Assembly: GCA_031835245.1 (NCBI GenBank)
Contig: JAVKOQ010000037.1
Location: 222,238 to 286,237, forward strand
Source of the DNA: Balamuthia mandrillaris
Lineage: Eukaryota; Discosea; Longamoebia; Balamuthiidae
Direction of reading: 5' to 3'
Length of the DNA stretch: 64,000 nt
In this document: one piece after another, positions 18,094 to 29,647 of the stretch
Position numbering within the stretch: position 1 is the first letter of the stretch
Layout of the letters: every line of letters begins with the position of its first letter
Made by a program: the position numbers and the translations under genes
The notes under the pieces: model-generated
The model's input: only the letters and a program-made list of their open reading frames with translations
The model's database searches: none
What the model was told of the DNA's origin: nothing

Positions 18094-21000
18094 TCACTTT
18101 TTCTTTCTCCGCTTCCCTTTTTTCTGCTGATGAAGAAACACAATGAGCTGCGAACAACAAAAAAAAAAAAGAAAAAGAAAAAGAAAAAGAAAAAAAGGAA
18201 TCAGAAGAAAAAAAGGAAGGGCGACGTACAATCATACGAAGATAGCTCCGCTCCACCTCATCAAACTCCTCCCTCTCTTTGGCGCGCAGCCGCTGCTGCT
18301 GCATGAGGGGCAGGGCCAAAGAGGCCAACATCGCTCTCCGCTGATTGTTGACGTGCAGCTGCTCCTTCAGGCGCTGCTGCAACAGCCTTATCTCAGCGCA
18401 GATCTCGTCGTCCTCTCTGTTGCGGTAGTCAGCTTCCAGCTTCTTCCGCCGTTTGGCCTCCTTCTCGGCCTGGCGTTTTTCTTTCTCGCGCTCCTTCTCC
18501 AACTCTTTCTTGCTCTTCTTTTTGGTTTTGGCTGTTGTGGTAGTTGTTGTGGTAGAAGAGGACGATTTAGAACTCGAAGAAGAGCTGCCACTTGTCTTCT
18601 TCTTATCTTTGTCTTTGCTCTTCCTTTTGGATGAAGAAGATGAGGAGGATGAACTGTTTTCCAACTCGGCGGCAAGGCTATCCAGCTCGTCTTCTTCGTT
18701 GAGATCGTCCTCATCATCATCCAATAAGCCAATGGAACGAAGCTCATACCGAATGCGATCCTCCAGGGAGAGGTAGGAAGGAAAGGAGTAGGTCTTGGTG
18801 GGCGGTTCCTCCAAAGGGATTAAGGGGTTGTCCGTCCAGTTGGTTTGAAAGGAGGTAAAGGAGGGTGGAATGCCGAGATTGTGAGGAAAGTGACTGGCGG
18901 TCACAGAAGGAGCAACACCACCGCTACTTGAAGAAGAAGCAACAGAACTTGAGAGTAAGGAAGCCGAAGAAGAAGCAGAAGAAGCGAGAGACTTTTTGGT
19001 GGATGTAGTTTTTGCTTTTTTGGCAGGACCCTTGCCACCTTTGCCACCCTTGCTTCCCACTTCCTCCTCCGCTGTCTCTCCGCCTCGAGCAGCAGCTCCT
19101 GTTGGACCTGCTAACGGTTGATGCCTGTCCACCATTCCGAGACCGACAGCTCCTCCTTTGTACTTGTTCAAGAAGCTACTTGGATTGCTGAGGAAATCTT
19201 CACCGCCTTCACCATCCAAATCTCCTCCTGCTTCTCCCGTGATCGGATGGCCTCCAATTGTAGATTGATACGACGAAGGAAGGCCACCATTGGCAGCAGC
19301 AGGGGCAGAAGTGGAGTAGGGAGGAGGAAAGATTACGTTCTCTTCGATAAGGGCGGAGAGAAGACGTGAAGTCAAATCACCACATGCTATTGTGGTACCA
19401 GCAGGAGGCATGGCAGAAGGTGGTAACTTCAGTTGGCTGTCCTTCTTGTGAGCTTCTTTCTTTTGGCTGCTCTCCTCTTTGATTGTGGTGGAGTCCTCCC
19501 GTTTCCGTTTCTTTGACGTAGTGGATGTTGTTATAGACAATGTAGTTGCAGCTCCTCCTTGTGGGTCTAATGCAGAGAGTTTCTTCAGCCGTCCTGGACC
19601 TTTGCCTTTACCTCGTCCCTTGTTCACGCTAGACTTCCGCTTATCAACCTGGAAGTCATCTTCCTCGTCTTCCAAAATAGAGCCTATAACAAGAAGAAAA
19701 AGAATTAGCAAAGGCTAGTAGAGACAGAGAGAGAGGGACAGAGAGACAGAGAAGAACAAACCAGCTATATCATCACCTTCAGGAAACGCATAGACATCCA
19801 TCTCTGATTTCTTAGTTACACCGGTTCGCTCTACCAAGGCATCCTCTTCCTTGGATGAATCGTTGGTCATGCTATCTTCCGAGAAAATATAGTCATCATC
19901 CGACGTTTGACTAGCTTTTTTCCTGTTGCGACTGTTGACCGAACTTGCGCGGGCTCTTCCTCTTTGTGCGCCACGCCCACGGGAGGTGGAGGGTTTGGGG
20001 CTGCTCCTATCTCCAGCGCGCCCTCCTCGAGGGCTAATATCGAGCCCTTGATATACAGAGTCTTCTTCTTCCCACCGCTGCAGATAGTGCTTGCCAAGGG
20101 GTGGTATTTGCCATACTGGATCGTCGGGAGCGTCCACCTGAGTGCATAATCACAGTGAGAAAGAGGAAAACAAGTGAGAAGCTATTTGGGATAGAGAAAA
20201 AGAATTTTTAAAAAAAGTACATTTGGAAGCAGGCGATTCAGATCGTTTTCAGTTATTTGAGCAAAGTACGGAGCCATGGACTGCCAAAATTCATGTATAG
20301 GCTTTGTTGGCTTTAAAGGGTCATCATCCTCTGAGGAACCTCCATCTTCTTGGGCTGGACGCCCTTTTTTCCTTCGTCCAGGCCTTGTTGCTTTTCCTGT
20401 TTTACTTCGCCGATTATTCTGCAATAATATGTGATAATGTCAGACCTCGTTTATCTAAAGGGGGGCGAAAAAAAGCGGAGAGGGAGAGAGAACCTGACGA
20501 CGTGGTGAAGGAGCTTGTTTGGAGGACGAGTCAGTAGCCCTCGAGTCGGTGGGGCTTCCTGCACCAATGTCTGATCCTCCATGTTCTTGTTTCTTCTCTT
20601 CTCTCTCCTCTTCCTTGGCTTCCTTTTCCAGCTTGACAGGATTCAAACGAATGACCGTAGACACCTCCGATGGATTATCCCGACCAGAGGTCATGGATTC
20701 CGACACCATTTCCATTTCATCCAAGTCATCTAAGTCGCTCCCGCTGGCGCTGTAGTTATCATCGCTGTCTTTGTTTTTACCTTTTGATTTTCGTTTGTTC
20801 ATTGTCTTCTTCTCTTTAGCCTTCCGCACGTTGTTTCCACCTTTGTTGATTAGCTTTTTCTTGCCTTCAATGCTCTGTGCACCAGCTTTTGCTGTGTTGG
20901 ATGAGGTGCCAAGGAGATCAAATTCATCCTCGCTTTCGCTGTAGTATTTCGGAGGGGCTGCAGTGCCGCTTAGTCCGCTCATCAGCAAGTCAAACTTGTA

Positions 21001-22933
21001 CATTTCCTTCCGCCTAGCCGACCGCGTAAGGGCTGGTGTTGTCAGAAGGTGGTCCCCAAAGAGACTCCTTATCTTATCTCTCTCCTCCTTTGTATATACA
21101 GTACGCCCCATCGCGGCGTCGTGAGAAGTTCCAGTTAATGTTGCGAAAGCTTCATCTGCCATTCCCCCTATCGAACCCGTGGCTGGTGTTGGTACTGCAG
21201 AGACAGCAGAAGATGAAGGCGATGAGATATGTGTGCCACTGCCTAGTGCTGCGTTTGGAATGTTGCTGTTTGAATTGCTCCGTTTACGTTTTCCTTTGCG
21301 CGGTTGCTCTGAAGTTAATCCATATCGTGACGTAGTGGTCCCTTCCGCTTCTTCACTACCTCGGTGGAATGCTTCTGCTGGGGGTGGAGATAGAGGGGGC
21401 AAGCCTTTATGTACCCGATATTGTTTGTATTCGTCCTCATCTGCAAAAAGGTTTTTAGGTGCGCGAAAAACGAAACTTGGGCCAACAAGAGACACGTACC
21501 TGCTACAATTGTAGACGACAGGTGCATTTCATCCCATGCCATCAGCTTTTGAAGCTCTCGCTGAATAGAAGCAAGAAAAACAGCATTGGTTGCGGACAGC
21601 TGCACCACCTCCTGCTTCAAAGTTACCAAATCCTCCGTAGGCCAATCTGACATCGGGGCGAGGCCAAATTGAGTCGGCCGGATGGAAGAGGCTTGGTGAA
21701 TACGTGAGTAGTGAGACTTGCTTGGTAGATCCACGGGCTTCAACAGCAACACAGGTTCGTGTCGTTCATAATTCCAAGGAGCCGGCGAAGCGACGTTAGC
21801 ACCACTATCCTTGGGAGAGTGGCCACTGCCTGCTGAAGACTCTGTCCGATCCAACGTTATTTTGACTTTGAGATCGGGTTGTGCTTGCTGTTTCTCGATT
21901 TCCGTTTCGCCCTCTCCTCTTTCTCTTGTCCGTTCCCGATCCCGGCTTCCTCTGCCCTTTGACCGGTCACGTTCTCGTATTTCCCCCCGCTCCTTGCTGT
22001 CTCGTTCTTTGTCCCTCTCTCTTTCTCTTCTATCACGTTCTCGGTCCCTACCATCTCGTTCTCTTTCTCGTTCATTGCTGATTCTTCCACTACGATCTCG
22101 GTCTCTGTCCCTGTCCCTGTCCCGCTCTCGAACATCTCGCTCTCGCTCTCGCTCTCGTTCTCGATCCCGTTCTCTTTCCCTCTCTCTGTCCCTGCTGCGC
22201 TCCCGTTCTCTTTCTCTGTCCCGCTCCCGTTCTCGTTCTCTCTCCCTATGGTCGCGTTCCCTGTGATCCCTGTCTCTGCTGTTTCTATCTCTGTCTCTAT
22301 CCCGGCTGTCATGGTCCCTCTCCCTTTCCCTATCTCTGTTGGTTGTTCGTTCACGCTCCCTCTCTCCTCTATCCCTTTCTCCTCGTTCCCTCACTGGTTG
22401 CCCATCTTTGTCTGTTTTTCCTAGCTGCTTTAGCACGCTGTTGGTAACTTTGATGGTGAGTTTGACGCCATCACCCTCTTCCGGCACGTCCTCCTCTGTC
22501 CGTCCTTCGTCTGGCTGGGCTTTCCCGTTATGTGTCGGTGCTTCTTCCTCGTGTCTTTCTCTTGCACGGGTCGAAGCACTGCTCTTATCTGCAGAGGTGC
22601 CAGTGGAGGCAGCACTGGACGGTGGCAACGACGACGAAAGAGGGCTGTAAAGGCGAAACATCGACAATAGTCAGTACAAATTATCGATATTCGATAGGGA
22701 GAATAAAATATCGAAAGAGTTTTTGGCGATGGAAAAAGGGGGAAAAAGATGGGATCAACGCACTTTTTTCTTGGCCGTCCTGGTCCCCTTTTCTTCACCA
22801 CGGGTGTGTCGGGATCGACTTGTGTCTCTGGCTCAACGGTCGTGCTGGAGGTCCCTCGTGTGGTTTTGCCGTTCGCTTTGGTGGCGCGAGCTTTGCGGGA
22901 ATTTTTCGAGGGTCGCCCAGCTCGACTTTTCAT
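18094..22933 (-). CDS. ADA3: Transcriptional adapter 3 (SAGA/ADA complex)
   Basis: A very large ADA3 (NGG1) homologue, which links the Gcn5 acetyltransferase to the rest of SAGA. From ATG 22933 the N-terminus carries an AT-hook (KKRGPGRPRKK). A repetitive Arg-Asp/Arg-Glu region lies at about 22400-21900, then a conserved stretch with a leucine-rich coiled coil (VTLKQEVVQLSATNAVFLASIQREL). The ADA3 hallmarks are HEFWQSMAPYFAQITENDL, WQIPPLGKHYLQRWEEED, LTSRLLSALIEENVIFPPP, and LSLEDRIRYELRSIGLLDDDED, followed by HVNNQRRAMLASLALP and LRAKEREEFDEVE. A terminal exon after a CAGCAG acceptor adds KKGKRRKKK and the stop at 18096-18094. Seven or so exons are read. The N-terminal half is far longer than in yeast or human ADA3. 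Confidence 0.85.
21880..22400 (-). repeat. Arg-Asp/Arg-Glu dipeptide-repeat coding segment
   Basis: Within ADA3, codons alternate CGN/AGA with GAN/GAG for about 170 residues, producing RD and RE dipeptides like those of splicing-factor RD/RE domains. Codon use varies along the run (CGG, CGA, AGA, AGG), which points to selection on the protein rather than recent slippage. Confidence 0.85.
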
Positions 22934-23421
22934 CGTCTTCCCGATTTACTTTTTTTTTTTTTGATTTTGTGAGTGTGAGTAGAGGGAGGAAAAAAAAAAA
23001 ACAAAACAAACTGCGCACCTTGGGGGGAAAAAAAAAAACAAAGCCAGTTGATCTCCACAGTTGATCAGGGGTAGAAAAAAAAAATCTCTTGGCCTATTTC
23101 TTTTTTTTTTCTTTTGTTTGGGGGACGAAGAAAAAAAAATTTTTCAAAGTCCTTGTTCCACGCTCACCCACGGACACGCCCGCTCACTCCCAAGCACGGC
23201 ACGCCAAAATATGAGCGTAAACCGCCAGCTCCCCCCCCCCAAAACGGACACAAAAAAAAAAAGGAGACAGAAAACGGTAAAAAAAATATTTGGATATCTG
23301 ACATGATAATCCAAGATATTTTTGAATAGATGACATATCTGTCAATAAACATCGTACAGATTCGATATTTTTCCCTGCCATGAGGAATTTTTTTTTTTCT
23401 GCGGGGGGAGAGGACAAAGCG

Positions 23422-23466
<45 letters not shown>

Positions 23467-23607
23467 AGAAAAAAAAGAGTTTCTTCTCTCCATTTTCACT
23501 CTCTCTTTCTCCTCTCCCTCTCTCGCTCTCTCTCTTCTTCATTCTTCTTGTTCCCTTTCCCTTTTTTTTTTTTCGTTCTTCTTCTTCTTCTCTCTTCCTC
23601 GTGAAAC
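22934..23607. promoter_or_regulatory. Divergent promoter, ADA3 / XPR1
   Basis: The 674 bases separate the two gene starts. They are rich in poly-A and poly-T runs and poly-C near 23231. A GA tract lies at about 23426-23459. AT-rich repeats around 23280-23340 carry several GATAT and GACATAT words. No specific site can be named. Confidence 0.45.
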
Positions 23608-26600
23608 ATGAAGTTTGGCAAGCAGCTGCAGCACCACATGGTGGTACAATGGGAGGACCAATACATCAGCTACTCCAAGCTGAAAAAGATCTTGAAGCAG
23701 ATCAGGGCCATCCTCAACGAGGCCGCCGCCGCGCGCAAGGAGGAACGAACCAGCACCACCGAGGAGCTCTCCAAGGACCTGCTGCTCGAAGGGGAGGAGG
23801 ACAACGACGGAACTACAGACGAGCTCCCTCTTCTCTCGGACTTTCGCCCTTCCCCCGCCGACCTCGACGACGAGGAAGAACAGGAGGTGCTGATGGAGGA
23901 AGGAGGGAGAGGAGGCGGGCTGGGTCCCAACTACCTCCCGGCCCACCGACGAGCCAGCAGCAAGTCCCGCACCTGGAGCTACCTCCGCAGGAAAAGCACG
24001 GTCATGGTGGAGTCGGCCACGAAGGGGTTGGAGAACGAGTTCTTTGAGGCCCTCCGCGCGGACGTCAAGAAGATCGAGGACTTTTACCTCTCCCAGCTGG
24101 CCATCCTGGACGAGAAGCTGGTCAATGCCCAAGCCCAGGCCAAGTACATCATGTTCTTACGAGTAACTCTCTCCTTTCCTCTTCGTTTTTTTCTCTTCTC
24201 TCTCTTTTCTTCTTTCTTCCTCGTTCTGTCTTCTTCTTTGCGTCACGTTTTTTTTGTAGGTGGATTTCATTTCATTTAAAACTAGTCTTGTTCCAATGTT
24301 CCTATCGTACTATGTATTTCTACTCGAACTTTTCTGATGCGTATTCCAAACAAACGACTACAATAACAACAACCATGCTATCCTAAAACTTCAGCAAGAG
24401 AGAAAGAATGGAGATAAGACGGTGGAGAGAGGAGCGTTGGTGGTGAAGAAGGCCCTCGTCAACATATACAGACATCTTATGATGCTGTTTAACTATGTTC
24501 AGCTCAATCATACTGGCTTCTTTAAGGTACATTCTCTTTCTCTCTCTTTCTCTTTCTCTCTTTCTCTCTCTCACTCCCCTCTTTCCCCTCTCTTTCAAGT
24601 CTGTTCCTCAACACTTTGTTTTCTTATTATTTTTTTTTTGGTTTTCTGCATTTTCGTTTTTTCTTTGGTTGTCAAATAGATACTCAAAAAACATGATAAA
24701 ATAACGGGACTCAACATGAAAGACACGTTTATGGACATCGTGGAAAACACTGAGTTTTACAACCAACAACGGTTGAAAGAGCTCAGCAAGGAAGCTGAGG
24801 TACGTTTCTATTTATTTCGCTCGTTTTCTCCCTTTTCACGCCTTCCCTGTTGTCCTTTCTACATCTTCATCTGGTCTGCGCTTCCGCTTGCCTTCTTACA
24901 TCATCTTCCTTTTTTTTTTCTCGCTTTCATCTTTTTTCTGCTCTAACATGTTCTGATGCGCAGGAAATGTATGCCCAAGCCTTCACAAACGGAAGCAAAG
25001 ATAAGGCTAAAGCCATCCTATGGGCACGTCAGCATGACGCTTGGCATTGGAAAACGATGTTGTTGGGTTTGCTCACTGGCATGATCATTCCGCTCCTCTT
25101 TTTTATGGCATTGTTTGCTGCTGGCGGAGACTTTGTGCACCAGGTCTCCTCATCTGATTGGAAGGAGATTTTGCCCGTTTATAGGCTCTTTTTCATTCCT
25201 ATATTGGCTGTGTGGCTTTGGGGCATCAACGTTCTTGTTTGGCATAAGAGCAGGATCAATTACGTGTATATCTTTGGCTTTAAGCCAGGCCATTCGCTTG
25301 ACGCCAAACAAATCTTTACTGTATGTACCTCTTCTTGTCTCTCATTTATGCTTAATTCTCACGGTGGTACTTTGAAAGTTTGCAGCATTTCTTAGCGTGA
25401 TATGGTTAACCACGTTTGTGCTTTACCTTGGTACGAGCAACGGTAACTTCACGTTTATCCGTGGCATTCCTGTTCATACTTGGCCGCTGCTGCTCACAAT
25501 CATCATGAGCAGCATATTTTTTTGCCCGTTCAACATGTTTCACCGGTCAACACGGTGGATCTTGTTCAAGGTCCCTCCCCTCTTTTCCTCTTCCTCTACA
25601 CCAAGACGCACCAGCCAAAACTCAACTCTTTGATTTCCTCACAACAGACAATTTTCCATGTCATCGCATCTCCGATCGGTCCTCTGCGTTTCTACGATGC
25701 ATACATTGGAGATGTATTGACGAGTATGGTGAAGACCATCGTAGACTTTCAGTATACTTCATGTTACTATCTTTCTGGCGACTTTACCCTCAATCCTCCA
25801 ACTCGATGCAAGATGCCGAACAAGTTTGTTGCTCTCTTCTTCTTGTTCTTCTTGTTCTTGTTCTTCTTCTTCTTCTTCTTCTTCTTCTTCTTCTTCTTCT
25901 TGGATTATTTTGCTTATTTTGTATTTTAACCCAGATATCTTCCACCGTTTCTTGCTTTCATGCCTTTGTTTTGGCGACTAATGCAATGCTTCAAGCGGTT
26001 CGCGCAGACGTGGGACAAGCAACACCTTTTCAATGCCGCCAAATATGGCATCGGCTTTGGTGTAATCCTTTTCTCATCACTGCATGGAGACTATTCTGGT
26101 AACGCTCCAGTCTTTCCTCTCGTTCACTTAGTATCGCTAACCACGTATCTTCTCCTATCTATAAAGTGTATTCGGACAACTGGAATGCGTCAAGAGTGTT
26201 GTGGGCAGTCCTTTTCGTGGTCAGCACGCTCTACACGTTCAGTTGGGATTATTTGATGGATTGGGGCTTTGGCGAGTGGAAAAACAATCCCCACTTCCCG
26301 CTGCGACGCAAGCTCTTCTATCCTACCAAAAAATGGGTCCGTTCGCGTGCTCTCCTTCTCTTCCTCTCTTCTGTTGTAATAGTGACACTCACTGCATTAT
26401 TCTCGTTACATTGTTGCAGTTTTATTACTACGTTATCATCACAAATTTCTTCTTCAGGTTCTTTTGGACGCTTACTATCAGCGGCTTGCCCTTTTACATT
26501 ATGAACACAACTCTCTTGGGTTGGATTGCAGCTACCGTTGAGATTGTTCGGTATGTGCATGCCTTGTTTTTTATCTGTCAATCCTTCTGTTTTTCCTTCA

Positions 26601-27164
26601 CTTTCTTCTTCGTCATCCTTTTATTTTTAATCCCGCTTCTTCTCTTTCTTTTCTCTTTTCCCTTCCTAATACTTGTTTCGCAATAACAGTCGTTTTCAAT
26701 GGAGTATGATTCGAGTGGAATACGAACACATGTGCACCACCCGCAACGTGCTGACCTTCCGCGATACCGACTTCATTCCTCTTCCCTTTGACGACCAGTC
26801 CATCGGCCACCACCACTCCTCCTCCTCCGGCCGCAGCTCCGACGACGAGTTCTCCAGAGAGTTTGCGCGCAAGGCTCGTCGTCACCCCCTCACCTCGCAC
26901 TTCTTCTCCTCCAGCAGCAAAGAGGCCTCCCCGAAGAAGGCCGGTCACATGTCTCTGCGGACCCTATTTTCTTCCCCGTTTGACGCTTCCCGCCGCCGTC
27001 GTTCTGGAGAGGTGGACGAAGAGGAAGGAAGCGGGGGCTCGAGCGGAAACTCCTCTTCCTCTTCGGCTCCTTCTCGTTCGCTGTCGGAGGTCAGCAGCAC
27101 CAGCGAGGATGAGGAGACGAGCGGCCTGCTTGCTAGGCACCATCACTCTGGCCTTATCAACTGA
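23608..27164 (+). CDS. XPR1: SPX-EXS phosphate exporter (XPR1/SYG1/PHO1 family)
   Basis: A plasma-membrane inorganic phosphate exporter regulated by inositol pyrophosphates. Exon 1 (23608-24162) holds the SPX domain: MKFGKQLQHHMVVQWEDQYI and YSKLKKILKQI, the basic cluster that binds inositol pyrophosphates. It also has an acidic/serine insert and ALRADVKKIEDFYLSQL. Later exons complete SPX (from 24395: NGDKTVERGALVVKKALVNIYRHLMMLFNYV) and then several membrane helices. The EXS domain follows, with DFQYTSCYYLSGDF, FWRLMQCFKRFAQTWDKQHLFNAAKYG, YTFSWDYLMDWGFG and YYYVIITNFFFRFFWTL. The last exon has the conserved RVEYEHMCTTR and a 130-residue Ser-rich cytosolic tail. About ten introns, several rich in TTC or CT, separate them. 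Confidence 0.9.
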
Positions 27165-27318
27165 CCCTCTCCAATTTTTTTTTTTTGGCTTTTGGCTTTT
27201 TTGTTGTTTGCCTTCTTAAAGCTTTGTTGTTATTATTTATTATTCTTTTTTCTTTTTTTTTTCAAAATAAAAAACAAAAAAATAAACAAATTTTAATATC
27301 TATGAATAAACAAAGGAG

Positions 27319-27639
27319 ATGGAGAAGAACGTGAGCAAACGGCAGCAGTTGGACCAACGCGTGGCTGGCAGTTGGGAGTACATACGGTGGCGAAGGCGTT
27401 TGTGGGGGATGGGCCTGCTTACGGCCGGTCTGTTCGGGGGCTACCTCTATCGCGTGCTGCGGCGGGAGGACCAACCAGTTGCCTCCTCTTCTTCTTTTCC
27501 TCCTCTTCCTCCCCCTCCCCCTCCTTCTTCTTCATGGTACGCAGACGTACCAGCCACGCTTCGAAACTTATGGCGAACCATTACCAGCCACCTTGGTCTG
27601 CCTCCAACAGCAAAACAAAAAGACAAAAAACAAGACTGA
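27319..27639 (+). CDS. Small single-pass membrane protein, unknown
   Basis: A single-exon frame of 106 residues: a basic N-terminus (KNVSKRQQLDQRV), a membrane helix (LWGMGLLTAGLFGGYLYRVL), a Ser/Pro-rich linker, and WYADVPATLRNLWRTITSHL, then a basic tail. The stop is followed by the region that is duplicated at 28408. I do not recognise the family. The start codon lies in an AT-rich leader right after the XPR1 3' region, so the gene is closely packed with XPR1 on the same strand. Confidence 0.6.
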   Translation: MEKNVSKRQQLDQRVAGSWEYIRWRRRLWGMGLLTAGLFGGYLYRVLRREDQPVASSSSFPPLPPPPPPSSSWYADVPATLRNLWRTITSHLGLPPTAKQKDKKQD

Positions 27640-27713
27640 ATAATCTGTTTTGTTCGATGGTCTGCCGCTTTCTTCTGATCGACGACACAAACCCAATGTA
27701 ATGTACAGCATCA
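27447..27713 (+). repeat. Segmental duplication, copy 1
   Basis: This 267-base block spans the 3' half of the small membrane-protein gene and its 3' untranslated region. It recurs at 28408-28674. I count four differences, so identity is about 98.5%. Confidence 0.9.
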
Positions 27714-28407
27714 CTGGCTCCGGTCTCTTCTCTCTCTCCCTCTCCCTCTTAAGCGTTCTTCAAACAAGTTAAAGGAAAAGGAGGAGAAAGGGAACAAAAA
27801 CGCACATGGACCTGGCCTCACATGTCGGCGCTGGGAGTGGTGCTCTTAGACAAGCCAAAAAATAAAAAGTAAGCCCTTCCACTTGGCCCTTTTTACTGCA
27901 GGTCCAGGTGGCGCCACTCTTTACCTCCTCTCCGCCCTGAATTCGTACTGCTGTCCTTAGCGTGTAGGGTGATATCGGTATGGAATCCAGCAGCAGGAAA
28001 GGAGCACTCGGTGCATGAGCGCCTCACATGATAAGGTGACAAATGAGGTGTTTCACGAAGCGAAGCGTCATGTAATAAGCTGGTGTGGATCTGAGTTAAG
28101 CGATTCGAGCAGTCGATTTTAAACATGGAATGTCGTTCCATATAGAAATATATATATATATATATATCCATTCAACATTCAATGACGGTCATTGACATCG
28201 ATATCCAGGTTCCTCAGGCTGTTCTATTGGAAGGATATCAATCGACATGGTGGTGCAACCCTCCTTTTTTTGTTTTGCACAACCAGTCAGCAAGACTAGC
28301 CATGGAAGCACCTAATACAGGCGGCGCACTCCAGGAAGAGGGATATGCTGCTGAAGCCGACACTCTCAAAGGGAAAGGCAAGAAAACGGTAAAAAACTAG
28401 CTTTCTT
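27714..28407. other. Segment between the duplication copies
   Basis: About 690 bases with no gene I can support. It holds a TA microsatellite (about 28146-28167) and short open frames (such as 28182-28400) without recognisable domains. It may be inserted sequence or the spacer of a tandem duplication. Confidence 0.5.
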
Positions 28408-28674
28408 CTATCGCGTGCTGCGGCGGGAGGACCAACCAGTTGCCTCCTCTTCTTCTTTTCCTCCTCTTCCTCCCCCTCCCCCTCCTTCTTCTTCATGGTA
28501 CGCAGACGTACCAGCCACGCTTCGAAACTTATGGCGAACCATTACGAGCCACCTTGGTCTGCCTCGGACAGAAAAACAAAAAGACAAAAAACAAGACTGA
28601 ATAATCTGTTTTGTTCGATGGTCTGCCGCTTTCTTCTGATCGACGACACAAACCCAATGTAATGTACAGCATCA
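28408..28674 (+). pseudogene. Segmental duplication, copy 2: truncated membrane-protein gene
   Basis: The copy repeats the last 60 or so codons of the small membrane-protein gene, stop codon and 3' region included, but lacks its N-terminus and membrane helix. The four base changes alter two residues (PTA becomes RTE) and leave the frame intact. It is very recent, or maintained by gene conversion. No start or acceptor upstream gives it a sensible first exon, so it is probably non-functional. Confidence 0.65.
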
Positions 28675-28688
28675 GCACCAGCACCGGC

Positions 28689-28725
<37 letters not shown>

Positions 28726-28880
28726 TTAACTTAAAAACAAAAAGTTTTTTTTCTTCTTCAAACAACAAGTTAAAAAACACCTATAGCTCTGTATAGCATT
28801 TGAAAAGGAGAGTAAAGTGGGTAAAAAAAACATACTTTGCACTTAACGAGAAAGGCGAGTCGTTGGCGTTGTTGGTGTTG

Positions 28881-29607
28881 TTACATCGCGGACAAGCTCT
28901 TCTGCAGTTTGGACTCCCTCTGCTTCAAGATCTTGACCAACTTCTTGTCCCCGCTGGATATCTTTCCTTTCTTCTTCGAGTCGGCGCCCTCTCCCTCCAA
29001 GCTGGCGATGAGCTGCTGCACCTTGGAGATCTCGCACTCGGTCTCCTCCTTCTTGCCCAAGACGCGATGGTAGTCGAGGCTCAGCTGGAGCTTTCCCTCT
29101 CCCGGAGGAGCGCCCTCCACTGCCGCCTCGAAGGAGAACCAGTGCAGCTGCTTGACGCCGCCGCCTTGCTCGCTGAAGGACTTGGCCGCGGGGAACTGCA
29201 GCACGCCGATAGGGGTGGGCTTACCCATCACGTTGTATTGCACCGCCTCCACTTTGACTTTCTGTGGCTCTCCTGATTTTAGTACACTATTGCAGCAAGT
29301 GAGTTATGAAGAACATCTTCTGTCTTCTCTTCAGTCTCGCTCTCTCATACTCGCTCTAACTTGCTCACTTCTTAACAACAGAGAAGGGAGAGGAGCAAAA
29401 AGGGCAGGATACGTACAAGATAAAGCTTTCGTACCACTTGGGGTTGTTGGAGTTCATAACAACCTTGGTGGTCTCTTTGTGACGTCCCACACGAACGGTG
29501 ATGTAGGCATTGGCCTTGGTAGGTTTTCCCGACTGGTCCCTCGCCACAAGGTCTTTTGCTTGCAGCACTGTTTGTCGAACGTTAACAACGTCATTCCATT
29601 TAATGCT

Positions 29608-29647
<40 letters not shown>

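Noticed and set aside
23608-24279. Plus-strand frames overlapping the SPX exon in other phases
   Set aside because: They are shadows of the GC-rich XPR1 exon. Only the SPX frame has family motifs.
27893-28400. Short frames between the duplication copies (minus 27893-28171, plus 28182-28400)
   Set aside because: No domain, no coding composition, and a TA repeat interrupts the first.
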